A program made the translations under genes and the position numbers. A DNA stretch of 64,000 nucleotides, taken from positions 124,001 to 188,000 of the forward strand of contig NZ_RKLQ01000004.1 in assembly GCF_019599405.1 (NCBI RefSeq), read 5' to 3'. The DNA is from Haloarcula salinisoli. Its GTDB lineage: Archaea > Halobacteriota > Halobacteria > Halobacteriales > Haloarculaceae. Below, piece after piece: positions 36,897 to 45,729 of the stretch (its first letter is position 1; each line of letters starts with the position of its first letter). Below the pieces are notes generated by a model that was not told where the DNA came from, searched no databases, and worked only from the letters and a program-made list of their open reading frames with translations.

Positions 36897-37554
36897 CGTC
36901 GGAACGCTGGCTACGAAGCCGCTATTCGGATTACCGCTCGCCGAGCTCTGGTTCGCGCTGCTGTTTTTCATCTTCGGGATGTTCCTCTTTCTCGACGGCT
37001 TCGATTTCGGCGTAGGCGTCCTGTTTGCGACCCGTACCGATGAGCACGAGAAAGAACGGCTGTTGGCGGCTGCCGGGCCGTTCTGGGACGGGAACGAGGT
37101 CTGGCTCGTCGTCTTTGGTGGAGCACTATTCGCGGCGTTTCCGTCCGTCTACGCGAATCTCTTCAGCCGATACTATCTGTTGATGTTCGCGATTCTCGCC
37201 GCACTCGGTCTCCGAGGGCTCGCCCCCGAGATGTACGAGGAGCGTGAAGACGACCGCTGGCGGACACTCTGGGGCTACTCGTTCGTCATCGGGAGTACCG
37301 TGACGCCGTTTCTGCTGGGGCTGTTCGTGATGAACTGGCTGGTCGGAGCGACTGGGCTCATCACCCCAGTAGGGGTCCTCGGTGGTGTCACAGTCCTTGT
37401 CCTCACGATCGTCGGCCTCATAGGTGGACTCCTTAGGACAGCAGTTGGTGGGCCGCTCAGTCTGATCGCCTACCTCGTCACGACGCTTGTCTCGGTCGGC
37501 GTTCTTTCTTATAACGTGAATGAACCAATTGATCGCCACGTTATTTACAACTGA
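36889..37554 (+). CDS. cydB: Cytochrome bd subunit II, shortened
   Basis: 221 residues from a GTG at 36889 that overlaps the end of cydA by 8 bases. The first half matches CydB well: LWFALLFFIFGMFLFLDGFD (conserved FDFG), AAAGPFWDGNEVWLVVFGGA and ALGLRGLAPEMYEE. CydB is normally about 320-380 residues with eight helices; here only about six helices are present and the tail (SYNVNEPIDRHVIYN) is not the usual ending. It is probably truncated or internally deleted, in keeping with the broken cydA. Treat it as likely non-functional. Confidence 0.75.
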   Translation: MTNVGTLATKPLFGLPLAELWFALLFFIFGMFLFLDGFDFGVGVLFATRTDEHEKERLLAAAGPFWDGNEVWLVVFGGALFAAFPSVYANLFSRYYLLMFAILAALGLRGLAPEMYEEREDDRWRTLWGYSFVIGSTVTPFLLGLFVMNWLVGATGLITPVGVLGGVTVLVLTIVGLIGGLLRTAVGGPLSLIAYLVTTLVSVGVLSYNVNEPIDRHVIYN

Positions 37555-37663
37555 AGAATAAGACAATGTTGAGGTTAGCCAACTCCCGTTCCGCGAGGAT
37601 ACACACGATCGCCTTCAGGGGAGTAAACGAGTCGCGACCAGCTAATCGAGACTGTTCTAACTA

Positions 37664-39421
37664 ATGATATTACCACTGGTCCCACCGTTCGTGCCTGTCT
37701 TGCTCGTTGCGATTCTTTCGCCATTGTTCTCCCGCCGGATAAGTCATGCTCTCGGCCTGGTCGCGACTGCTGTCGTTGTACCGTACGTATGGCTCCTCCC
37801 AGAGGGTGCACTTATATCTGGAAGTTTATTCGGCTTTTCGACCATTTTCCTGTACGTAGACTCATTCACTCGATTGATGGGCGGTATCTTCGCATTCATT
37901 GGCTCAATCGGCATTATCTATTCATATGCGAGTGATGCCGATACCGTTCAGACAGCATTTGCCCTCAGTTACGTTGGAACTAGCATTGGGGCCGTGTTCG
38001 CAGGTGATTGGTTGACGCTTATTTTCTTTGTGGAGTTAATGTCGGTTGGAAGTACGCTACTTGTATGGCATTACGGCGGCCGGGCGGTTCGAGCGGGCTT
38101 CCGGTATGCACTCTGGCATGGAATCGGTGGGAGCCTGTTACTGGCAGCGATCGCTTGGCAATACGCAACTGTTAATTCGTTTTTGTTTACTGCGGCTGAT
38201 GGCATCGTCGGCACTGTCCCTCAAGTGCTGGCTGTCGTGGGTGTCGGTACTATGGTCGGATTCATTGGCCTCCACACGTGGCTCCCTGACACATATCCTA
38301 AGCCCCACATCGCTGCGAGCGTTTTTCTCTGTGTTTATACGACGAAAACGGGAGTCTATGTGATGTACCGAATTTTTCCGGACGGCCAGTTCGCAGTTGC
38401 CTATATGGGTGGCGGAATGGCCGTCTTCGGGGCTTTCATGGCTCTGATGCAGAGTGATATGCGACGGCTTCTCTCCTATCATATTCAATCACAGGTCGGG
38501 TATATGATAGCAGGGGTTGGAATTGGAACAACACTCGCCACCGCTGGTGCATTCGGTCACGTCTTCAATCACATCCTCTACAAGAGTCTCTTGTTTATGA
38601 CCGTCGGCGTCGTAATTTATCGAACTGGCGAAGAAAGTCTGAAACGCGTCGGCGGGCTCGCGAGAAAGTTACCAGTAACGACGGTAGCCTTTTCTATCGC
38701 GGCACTTTCAATCGCAGGATTCCCGGGCTTTAACGGGTTCGTCAGCAAAGGGATGGTTCTATCAGCCGCCGAGTACGAGGAGATGGAGACTCTCTGGTGG
38801 TTATTGATACTGGGCGGCGTAGGAACATTCCTATCGTTTATCAAACTGGGCTATTATGTGTTTTTCCACGGCGACTACGAAGGGGAGATCTACGACGCAA
38901 CCCGAGGACAGAAAGTTGCGATGGCGATAGTAGCAGGCCTGTGTGTGATCTTCGGAGTGTACCCCAGTGGATTGTTCAGTATCATCCCCTTTGGGTCAGA
39001 GATTCATTATGAAACATTCACCTTGGGTCATATCGGTGAGGGTCTTGAGCTTGCGATAGCAGGTATTCTTGGATTTGCTATCTTACGTCGGCCACTCAAG
39101 CGAATTGGCCGCATTCCAGATTTCGACGATATTTACAATCCCACCGTTTTCTTTGGGACCAAAGCAATAGTACATGGAGTCACCAACTCATTTGCTCGCA
39201 TCGATCAATTTGTGGTGCATCTCACCACAGGGACTCGCTGGCTCCTTAATAATCCCGAGTTAGGAGTCAGACGGTTCACAGCTATTGTGAAACAATCAAA
39301 AGTCGCTGAGCCTCAGGACAAAGATATAACACCAGGTACTTTTCGAGCAGGTATTGGCCAATCAATTGCCATTATTCTATTAGTCCTTGCAGTTATGTTG
39401 TTTGTATTGCTATTCAGTTAA
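37664..39421 (+). CDS. Mrp/complex-I-like proton antiporter subunit (MrpD/NuoL-N family)
   Basis: 585 residues, about fourteen helices. Family marks are WLTLIFFVELMSVGSTLLVW with the conserved membrane Glu (about 125), FIGLHTWLPDTYPKPH (conserved Lys/His loop), DMRRLLSYHIQSQVGYMIAG, HVFNHILYKSLLFMTVG with its essential Lys, and AGFPGFNGFVSKGM. Such proteins move H+ or Na+ in Mrp antiporters or respiratory complexes. No other Mrp subunits are next to it, so it may act alone, pair with a distant complex or be a stray copy. AT-rich third positions set it apart from the cyd genes. Confidence 0.85.
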   Translation: MILPLVPPFVPVLLVAILSPLFSRRISHALGLVATAVVVPYVWLLPEGALISGSLFGFSTIFLYVDSFTRLMGGIFAFIGSIGIIYSYASDADTVQTAFALSYVGTSIGAVFAGDWLTLIFFVELMSVGSTLLVWHYGGRAVRAGFRYALWHGIGGSLLLAAIAWQYATVNSFLFTAADGIVGTVPQVLAVVGVGTMVGFIGLHTWLPDTYPKPHIAASVFLCVYTTKTGVYVMYRIFPDGQFAVAYMGGGMAVFGAFMALMQSDMRRLLSYHIQSQVGYMIAGVGIGTTLATAGAFGHVFNHILYKSLLFMTVGVVIYRTGEESLKRVGGLARKLPVTTVAFSIAALSIAGFPGFNGFVSKGMVLSAAEYEEMETLWWLLILGGVGTFLSFIKLGYYVFFHGDYEGEIYDATRGQKVAMAIVAGLCVIFGVYPSGLFSIIPFGSEIHYETFTLGHIGEGLELAIAGILGFAILRRPLKRIGRIPDFDDIYNPTVFFGTKAIVHGVTNSFARIDQFVVHLTTGTRWLLNNPELGVRRFTAIVKQSKVAEPQDKDITPGTFRAGIGQSIAIILLVLAVMLFVLLFS

Positions 39422-39542
39422 CGTTGAATAGGGTGATACGATTGTCTGTGAGTGCATAGATGAATTTGCCTCCCATAGCGGCGAATACCTTCCGGAGTTA
39501 CAGTCGACAGTGTTAATCTGTTCCACGGATGAGCTTCCGAGT

Positions 39543-39617
39543 GCCCCGTTGGTGTAGCTCGGCCAATCATCTCGGCATCTCACGCCGAGGACCGAGGTTC
39601 AAATCCTCGACGGAGCA
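39543..39617 (+). tRNA. tRNA-Glu (anticodon CTC), acceptor stem with one mismatch
   Basis: 75 bases fold as a cloverleaf. The anticodon stem TCGGC / GCCGA encloses ATCTCAC (anticodon CTC). The T arm is CGAGG-TTCAAAT-CCTCG, and the acceptor GCCCCGT pairs with ACGGAGC except at position 3, where C faces A70. The usual haloarchaeal form has GCTCCGT here. No CCA is encoded; the discriminator is A39617. It lies between membrane-protein genes in an accessory setting, so it may be a spare or decaying copy. Confidence 0.88.
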
Positions 39618-39657
39618 TCCCTGATCCGTTCCACTGCTCTACTCATAACCCTCACAG

Positions 39658-40077
39658 ATGGCTACCGCACAACAAGGAACCGAGGGACACATTTTGACCC
39701 GTTTTACCGCCGCAGAGATCGGTACAATCACCAGCCCGTGTCTGATTGTTCTTGCCACCGCCACGGTCGTATACAGCTGGCCACCGGCTGTACTCGGATG
39801 GTTTGTATCCGGCTTACTCGGACTTCTTGTCGCAGTAGCTTCCGGCCGGACGTCAGCAATCAAGCCCAGTCTCATCAAATGGCCCCGGCCTGAGTCGAGA
39901 GGCGATTTAGCGGTGAATGCGATCGCATATAACGGCGTCCTGATTATTGGCACTGTCCTCGGGCAAATCGTGTGGACAGCAGCGAATAGTCTCCTACTCG
40001 CTGCAGGAGTTGGGGCCGTTCTTCCGGTCTGGTTCCTCAAGCACATACAGTTCCTCGTGTTTCTGGACGGCGAGTGA
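39658..40077 (+). CDS. Small membrane protein, function unknown
   Basis: 139 residues with about four hydrophobic helices (CLIVLATATVVYSWPPAVLG; FVSGLLGLLVAVASG; YNGVLIIGTVLGQIVWTAAN; LLLAAGVGAVLPVWFLK). It begins 40 bases after the tRNA. I recognise no family motif. Two genes in the same direction follow, of which the next is a Cys-rich membrane protein. Confidence 0.65.
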   Translation: MATAQQGTEGHILTRFTAAEIGTITSPCLIVLATATVVYSWPPAVLGWFVSGLLGLLVAVASGRTSAIKPSLIKWPRPESRGDLAVNAIAYNGVLIIGTVLGQIVWTAANSLLLAAGVGAVLPVWFLKHIQFLVFLDGE

Positions 40078-40205
40078 ATTCACCGCGCCGGTCATACTTT
40101 CGGAAGAAGATATTTCCACACCCAGCATGAGCCAACGACAGTCAAATCCAGAATATGAGAGGTGAATCAGTCAGGTAGAAGTGGCTTCCTGTCCAAAACA
40201 AAATA

Positions 40206-41417
40206 ATGTCACCAGAAGAGCGGCAACCACGTGGGGACCCCTCCCGTGGACAGACCTCTCGAATCGGGTCTGTTCGGCCACTCTCTATACTTCTCGCCGC
40301 GATTGGTACGCTCACTCAGGTTCCCGTCGCATCTGCCCACGGTACAACCGGAAGCGGTGGACTCTCGCAAGGACACGGTGTAATTATTGCTTTCGTTGGT
40401 GCCGTTATTCTCGGTGGATTCATCCTTCTCAAACGAACAGATCGTATCACGGCGACAACCGCTCTGTACGGCGTGTTCGCCGGTATCGCTATCACTGCGC
40501 TTGGAGCCGTGCTCTTCGAAGGGCTCTCTCCGGATCCGACGTATACCGCGAGCTCGATGCCGTTCCCCCGAACGTGGTATCAGCCACTGGCCCTGCTGAG
40601 TGGCTTGGGAATCATGGTCGCGAGCTTCGTCGTTGGGTGGCTCCGCTGGCCATCCCGGCCACGGTACACGTTCCTCGGCATCCTCATGGGATTGTGGATC
40701 TCGTACCCCTACCTCCTTCCAGGACTGGCAAGCGATACGCATCCACTTGGGTACGCCATCGTCCTCGGCACGCCAATCCTGGTCGGTTATGTCGTCTGGA
40801 AGGACGCAGGGAGTGTCATTCGCGCAGTCATGCGTGATCCGGTTGCGCGTCGCTTCGGCATCGGTGTTGGTGTCGTGTTAGCGCTCTTTTTCGTCTCGAT
40901 AACGGGGTACCTCTCGTTTTTCCCCGAAGAAGGCTTCCCCGAGGAAGTGACGGTCGTCGTTCTGCCCGCAATCTATCAGTTGGTGTCGTGGCCGACACTC
41001 GAAATCGCGATCCCCCATCTTCCGTTCATACATATCCCGTTCTTCCTGGCCGTGTCACCTGGCCAGGTCATCGTCGTCGGGATGCTGAGCGCTCTCATCG
41101 GGTTGAACGCTGCCCTCATCGCCCGTCACTGGCGCGTCGAAGAACGAGCTGGTATGACCGAAGGAACCGCCGGGAGTGCTGCAATCGTCGGGACGTGTAC
41201 TTGTGGCTGCTGTGGACCACTCGTCGCAAAGATCGCGGTGCTTGCTGCCGGGCCATCGATTGCCGCCCCCCTCTACTGGGTATTCGTCGATTCGGCCTCG
41301 CCGCTCAGTGCAGTATTCATCGTTGGGAGCTTCGTCCTCTTCACTGGGAGTCTGATCTACTCGGTTCAAACAGCCCGACAACCCGATCAATCGGCCGCCA
41401 TCATCCCCGCCGACTGA
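40206..41417 (+). CDS. Polytopic membrane protein with CTCGCCGP motif
   Basis: 403 residues with a signal-like first helix (ending PVASAHGTTGSGG, so a new N-terminal His if cleaved) and about ten further helices. Near the C terminus (about 330) the sequence GTCTCGCCGPLVAKIAVLA puts four Cys in six residues at the edge of a helix, a good soft-metal or redox site. The Gly/His stretch after the leader (HGTTGSGGLSQGHG) adds possible ligands. I do not recognise the family. Its place just before the copper-type ATPase (convergent) and near redox genes suggests copper handling, but this is an inference. Confidence 0.7.
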   Translation: MSPEERQPRGDPSRGQTSRIGSVRPLSILLAAIGTLTQVPVASAHGTTGSGGLSQGHGVIIAFVGAVILGGFILLKRTDRITATTALYGVFAGIAITALGAVLFEGLSPDPTYTASSMPFPRTWYQPLALLSGLGIMVASFVVGWLRWPSRPRYTFLGILMGLWISYPYLLPGLASDTHPLGYAIVLGTPILVGYVVWKDAGSVIRAVMRDPVARRFGIGVGVVLALFFVSITGYLSFFPEEGFPEEVTVVVLPAIYQLVSWPTLEIAIPHLPFIHIPFFLAVSPGQVIVVGMLSALIGLNAALIARHWRVEERAGMTEGTAGSAAIVGTCTCGCCGPLVAKIAVLAAGPSIAAPLYWVFVDSASPLSAVFIVGSFVLFTGSLIYSVQTARQPDQSAAIIPAD

Positions 41418-41457
41418 GGTAAGGTATCTACCGTAACACGGTACTCGGGATGGACGA

Positions 41458-41652
41458 ATGAGTCAAGAGATGAAGAGGAAACGCCGACAGTACGTGTTTT
41501 TGTGACTAGCAGCGGTACTGATCGTTGTCGGCACACTCGGAACCGGCTTCCTCCAGTCGACGCCGTTCGACCAAGTCCTCTCTGGAGGCATCATCGTCCC
41601 GGGCTTTGCGATCGGGTACGTGGGTCTCGGTGCCTTCGAATTTCCCGAATGA
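41458..41652 (+). pseudogene. Small membrane-protein gene with in-frame TGA
   Basis: From the ATG at 41458 the frame gives MSQEMKRKRRQYVFL, then TGA at 41503-41505, then LAAVLIVVGTLGTGFLQS and a second helix (GGIIVPGFAIGYVGLGAFE) to a TGA at 41650-41652. Positions after the stop look fully coding, with two helices and no indel, so a 64-residue protein was probably interrupted by one base change (a Trp codon TGG would fit). It follows the CTCGCCGP gene by 40 bases. Confidence 0.6.
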
Positions 41653-41714
41653 AACGATAGGTGCCGTCTTCACCGGTTGCAGCGGGTATCTGCCGCTTCG
41701 CAAGGATGAAACCG

Positions 41715-44243
41715 CTACTCGTGAAGCAGGTCTCGAAACGAATTCGCCGCCAGGAGACCGCCGGTCGCCACGACCGCACCCATCGCGAACACCGGATTCA
41801 GCAACCCCGTCGCTGCGAGGGACATCGTAACTCCATTGTAGAGCAGCGCTAGCCCATTATTCTGTTTGACACGCCGACGAGCTGCAGCTGCGAGGTGGAA
41901 CGTCGTCTCCACCGCCGCGAGGTCGTCACCGACGATAGAAATATCCGCGGCATCGGACGCGAGTGCCGTTCCACCACCGAGCGAGATCCCCAAATCTGCG
42001 GTCGCAAGGGCCGGAGCATCGTTCGTCCCATCACCGACCATTGTAACCTGTCCCCGGGACTGTAACCGCCGGATCGTCGCGGTCTTGCCTGCGGGTGGGA
42101 CCCCCGCGAACACGTGATCGACGGCAGGATGGCTGTCGAGAAAATCAGTGGCAGCCTCATCATCACCGGTCAGAACGACGATCTCGATAGCACGGTCACT
42201 CAGTTGCGTGAGTGTCTCATCCCAGCTTGGGCGTGGTTCATCGCCCACGACGATGACACCCTCTGCATGACCGTCCCGACCGACGACGACCGGAAGGTGA
42301 CCGGCCGTTCGTGCCTCTGCGGCACGCGTCTCGATCTGCTCGCTAACCGACCACCCCAGTTCCGCGAAGAGATGGAGATTCCCGACGAGAACGTGTGTAT
42401 CCGCGACGACGCCTTCGACGCCGGTCGCGTGGCTCGTGAATTCAGTGATGTCCTCTGCGTGCTCGTGATCACTTCCATCGGCAACACCACCATCGGCTCT
42501 CGACCGGTCGCCGTCCTGATTCCCTTGTGCGAACGCATTCACGATCGCGTCGGCCGCCGGGTGGGATGCTCGCTGTTCGAGGGCCGCGACGATTTCAAGG
42601 AGATCCGACGGTGCATCCACCTCGAGGACATCCATCTGGCCGGTCGTGAGAGTCCCCGTTTTGTCGAAGACGACGACGTCGACGTTCCGAAGGCGCTCGA
42701 AGACGGTCTCGTCGAAGATGACGATGCCGCGCTCTACCGCTTGTTCGATACTGGTTGCCACCGAGAGCGGGGTTGCCAGGCCAAGTGCCCACGGACATCC
42801 AACCAAGAGAACCACCAGCGCGGTCAGGACGGCGACGGGGATGCCAGTCCCCACCAGAAGCGACCCCAATCCAGCGAGTACCGCCCCACCGACGACGACC
42901 GGGATAATGACTGACGCGAGCCGATCTGCCTGCCGCTGGACGCCGTGATCCCCGCTCTGAAGATCCCAAACCGAAGTGATGAGGCGATCGATACTACTGG
43001 TTGTCTCATCGCTCACTGTGAGGACGGCAGCACCATTTGTGACGACCGCCCCGCCGACGACCTCGTCTCCCGCTTGCTTCGATACCGGAAGCGACTCGCC
43101 CGTCACGATCGCTTCATCGACCGTACACTCACCCTCAGCGAGAACTCCATCGACCGGGATTCGTTCACCCTCGCGGACGAGGACACGCTCCCCGGGTACC
43201 AGATCGTGTACGTCGACCGTCGTCGTCCCATCGGCGCCATACCGCCTGGCCTCGGTGACGTGAGAGATAGTGAGATTCGTCAGGCGATCCATCGCCCGCT
43301 GCTTGCTCAGTGATTCGTAGAAGATAGCGGCCACCACACTCGCGGCAACCACAATCGTGAGGTCGTAGAACACATCGAGCCGCCCGAGGAGGAAGGCAAT
43401 CGTGCTATACACGTAGGCACCCACGATGGTTAGTGCGACGAGCAGGTCGGTGTTCGGCTGTCGCATCTTCAGACTGACATACGCACCCTGTAACAACGGC
43501 AGGCCGGTGAAAAACAGAACTACCCCTGTCAAAACGAGAAAGAGCGGCAGGATCAACAGGCTATCTCCACCACCGAGTCCGGACGCACTCGCGTACATAT
43601 CGAGCGTCCCGTCACCAAAGAACGACGAGAGCTGCGCCGGATAGAGGAGGACCGCATATGGGAGGAGCATGAACGTCCCGAAAATGACGCCAGCAGCGTA
43701 ACGGAACCCTAGCACCTCATCAATGCCTCGTTCAGTAGGTTCGTCAGATCGCCGTGACTGTCCGATTACAGTCGGTGCGTCATCATTCCCTCCAGCACGA
43801 AGGGTTGCCGAATAGCCGAGCGTACTCAGAGCATCACAGAGAGTCTCCTTCGAGACGCGATCAGGGTCGTATGTGATACGGATCGTCTCGGTAACGTAAC
43901 TCGCCGCGGCGTCAGTGACACCCTCACAGCTCTTGGCGACTGATTCGAGAAATGCTTCACACGTCGCACAGTGCATCCCATCGACTTGGAAGAAAACACG
44001 TGACTCGGTCGTCGATTCAGTGGAGCCTCCAGCGCGCTGAATTTTTTCAACGCTGGGAGTGTGCCTAACTCCGGGTGTTGTGTCCATCCGTCGAGATTCC
44101 GGTTCCTCATTACAAAGGACACGATAGACGCTCTGACACCCTGTACAACAAAAGAGAAGATCGTCAGCACCGACGACTCGGTGGTCGGGTACGGTTCCAT
44201 CACAGAGCGCGCACGTGGGAGGTGATAAATGAGATGGAGACAT
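41715..44243 (-). CDS. Copper-type P1B ATPase (FixI/CcoI-like N terminus) with CPW instead of CPC
   Basis: 842 residues. The N terminus holds a Cys cluster (CALCDGT ... LLFCCTGCQSVYRVL, about 11-45) like that of FixI/CopA2-type pumps, then an HMA domain (GMHCATC, about 90). The catalytic parts are complete: TGESLPVSK, DKTGTLTTG, ASHPAADAI and GDGTNDAPAL. The TM6 motif reads GCPWALGLATP, with Trp in place of the second ligand Cys. The last helices have YNGVTMS and NPVFAMGAVVATGG and lack the usual MxxSS of Cu+ pumps. Transport of copper is thus uncertain. It is flanked by metal genes and reads away from nikR. Confidence 0.88.
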   Translation of the reverse strand: MSPSHLSPPTCALCDGTVPDHRVVGADDLLFCCTGCQSVYRVLCNEEPESRRMDTTPGVRHTPSVEKIQRAGGSTESTTESRVFFQVDGMHCATCEAFLESVAKSCEGVTDAAASYVTETIRITYDPDRVSKETLCDALSTLGYSATLRAGGNDDAPTVIGQSRRSDEPTERGIDEVLGFRYAAGVIFGTFMLLPYAVLLYPAQLSSFFGDGTLDMYASASGLGGGDSLLILPLFLVLTGVVLFFTGLPLLQGAYVSLKMRQPNTDLLVALTIVGAYVYSTIAFLLGRLDVFYDLTIVVAASVVAAIFYESLSKQRAMDRLTNLTISHVTEARRYGADGTTTVDVHDLVPGERVLVREGERIPVDGVLAEGECTVDEAIVTGESLPVSKQAGDEVVGGAVVTNGAAVLTVSDETTSSIDRLITSVWDLQSGDHGVQRQADRLASVIIPVVVGGAVLAGLGSLLVGTGIPVAVLTALVVLLVGCPWALGLATPLSVATSIEQAVERGIVIFDETVFERLRNVDVVVFDKTGTLTTGQMDVLEVDAPSDLLEIVAALEQRASHPAADAIVNAFAQGNQDGDRSRADGGVADGSDHEHAEDITEFTSHATGVEGVVADTHVLVGNLHLFAELGWSVSEQIETRAAEARTAGHLPVVVGRDGHAEGVIVVGDEPRPSWDETLTQLSDRAIEIVVLTGDDEAATDFLDSHPAVDHVFAGVPPAGKTATIRRLQSRGQVTMVGDGTNDAPALATADLGISLGGGTALASDAADISIVGDDLAAVETTFHLAAAARRRVKQNNGLALLYNGVTMSLAATGLLNPVFAMGAVVATGGLLAANSFRDLLHE

Positions 44244-44367
44244 AACTGCTCACCACCGGCGTAGAGAGGTACAGCCTCGGCCGGGGAACGCAGGTGCCAA
44301 TCTAAGTCGAACGGCCATTACTGGTGGTACAGATGCGTCGGTATTAATGCTGTCCGGAGAACGCGAC

Positions 44368-44778
44368 TTAGTCCTTTGACATCGCGGAGAGCTCCGGTTG
44401 GAGGAACATGACATTCACGCGTCCGACGGCATCGAAATCTCGGAGTCGGTACACCAACTCCCGGATTCGTGCTGCAGAGCCCTGACAGAAGAGCGTCTCA
44501 AGACACCACTCCCCGTGGTGCATATGTTGTGTGGTACTGATAACCTCCTCAAACTCGTGCTGAACCGTATGGAGTTCACCGATGACGAGTGTGTGCTCGT
44601 AATCGAACGCCAGCGCTGCGACGACAGGGCCGTCCAACTCTTCCAGTTCCGTGTGACGCTCGATGTATTCCTGAATCGCCTCACGGACGGCACGGGAGCG
44701 TGATTCCAATCCTTCGTCTTGCCACGTCGTATCGAACGACTCGAGAACCTCTTGGGGAATGTTCAAACTCGTTCTCAT
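44368..44778 (-). CDS. nikR: NikR-type nickel-responsive regulator
   Basis: 136 residues. It has an N-terminal ribbon-helix-helix (MRTSLNIPQEVLESFD, then SRSRAVREAIQEYIERH) and a C-terminal ACT-like metal domain with the NikR ligand set: His in ELHTVQHEFE, His-x-His in QHMHHGEWCLE and the Cys of the same block. With Ni2+ it binds a palindrome and represses transport genes. It is divergent from a NicO/RcnA-type nickel/cobalt transporter, whose promoter region holds two palindromes. Confidence 0.92.
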   Translation of the reverse strand: MRTSLNIPQEVLESFDTTWQDEGLESRSRAVREAIQEYIERHTELEELDGPVVAALAFDYEHTLVIGELHTVQHEFEEVISTTQHMHHGEWCLETLFCQGSAARIRELVYRLRDFDAVGRVNVMFLQPELSAMSKD

Positions 44779-44825
44779 ACCTCAGCTATGGATGGCACTC
44801 CTCAAGAGCGTCATTATTACGAACT

Positions 44826-44880
44826 CCCGAATCGGGCCATAACAACCCGTATAAGCAATTCTCACTCTACTATCGAGTAG
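44826..44880. promoter_or_regulatory. nikR / nickel transporter intergenic control region
   Basis: Two inverted repeats frame a TATA box. CCCGA-A-TCGGG (44826-44836) is a perfect 5-bp palindrome just upstream of CGTATAAG (about 44848-44855), and CTACT-ATCG-AGTAG (44867-44880) abuts the ATG at 44881, where a leaderless transcript would start. Both are suited to binding NikR or a related repressor. Which one is used cannot be told. Confidence 0.5.
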
Positions 44881-45648
44881 ATGGCCAACGGAGTGTTCGC
44901 ACTCGCACTCGGGGCAACTGCCCTCGGTCTCACGCACGGTCTCTCCCCGGGCCACGGATGGGCAATTGCGGCGAGCTACGCGCTCGACAAACCAAACAAA
45001 TGGGTCTCCGGAGCTGCATCAAGCCTCATTCTTGGGATTGGACATCTCATCAGTAGTATCGCGATGGTGGTCGTCTACTTCTGGGCGCTCTCGTATTTCG
45101 GCCTCACCCAGATTCCCTGGATGAACTACGTCGCCGGGACGCTACTCATCGTCCTCGGAATCTGGCAATACGTCAGTGGGCACGAACACACCGCGTCAAA
45201 TCAGGAAGACGATCATAGTGACCACCACGATCACGCCCACGACGACGGTCATGCCCACGTCGACGACGATACCCAAGGATGGATCGCTCGGGCTCGGCGG
45301 ATAGTTCCGTTCGTGAGCCAGTCCGGCCATTCCCACTCTCACGACAATCTCGAGGAGACGTCGGATCGTGGGCTGTACGGGATGGCAGCCCTCGCGTTCG
45401 CCCTCGGATTCACCCACAACGAGGAGTTCGATATTATTGCGATCTGCACCGGCTCGACCTATTGTCTCGAACTGATGCTCATCTACTCGCTGGCCGTCAT
45501 TACGTCGCTCGTCGGTGTGACGCTGGTACTCGTAGCTGGCTACCAGCGCTACGAGGACCGGCTTGAAGACTACGCCGAGTACCTGCCAGCGTTCACGGCG
45601 ACAATCCTCATCGTAATGGGTATTGGATTCATTCTGGGCATCTTCTAA
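44881..45648 (+). CDS. NicO/RcnA-like nickel/cobalt transporter with His-rich loop
   Basis: 255 residues, six helices. TM1 carries LGLTHGLSPGHGWAIA, the HxxxPGH-type ligand motif of this family. The central loop (about 100-165) is His/Asp-rich (DDHSDHHDHAHDDGHAHVDD and SGHSHSHDN). The second half has ALGFTHNEEFDIIAICTG, the second conserved His motif. RcnA-like members export Ni2+/Co2+; others import. A divergent nikR suggests nickel control. For a NikR-repressed gene an importer is the commoner case, so direction is open. Confidence 0.85.
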   Translation: MANGVFALALGATALGLTHGLSPGHGWAIAASYALDKPNKWVSGAASSLILGIGHLISSIAMVVVYFWALSYFGLTQIPWMNYVAGTLLIVLGIWQYVSGHEHTASNQEDDHSDHHDHAHDDGHAHVDDDTQGWIARARRIVPFVSQSGHSHSHDNLEETSDRGLYGMAALAFALGFTHNEEFDIIAICTGSTYCLELMLIYSLAVITSLVGVTLVLVAGYQRYEDRLEDYAEYLPAFTATILIVMGIGFILGIF

Positions 45649-45729
45649 GGTTTAAAATGGGCATTCCGATTCCAGAAACGTTGTCCACCCGAAAGATTCC
45701 ATCCGATGTGAGCAGTGATAGAGCAATCC

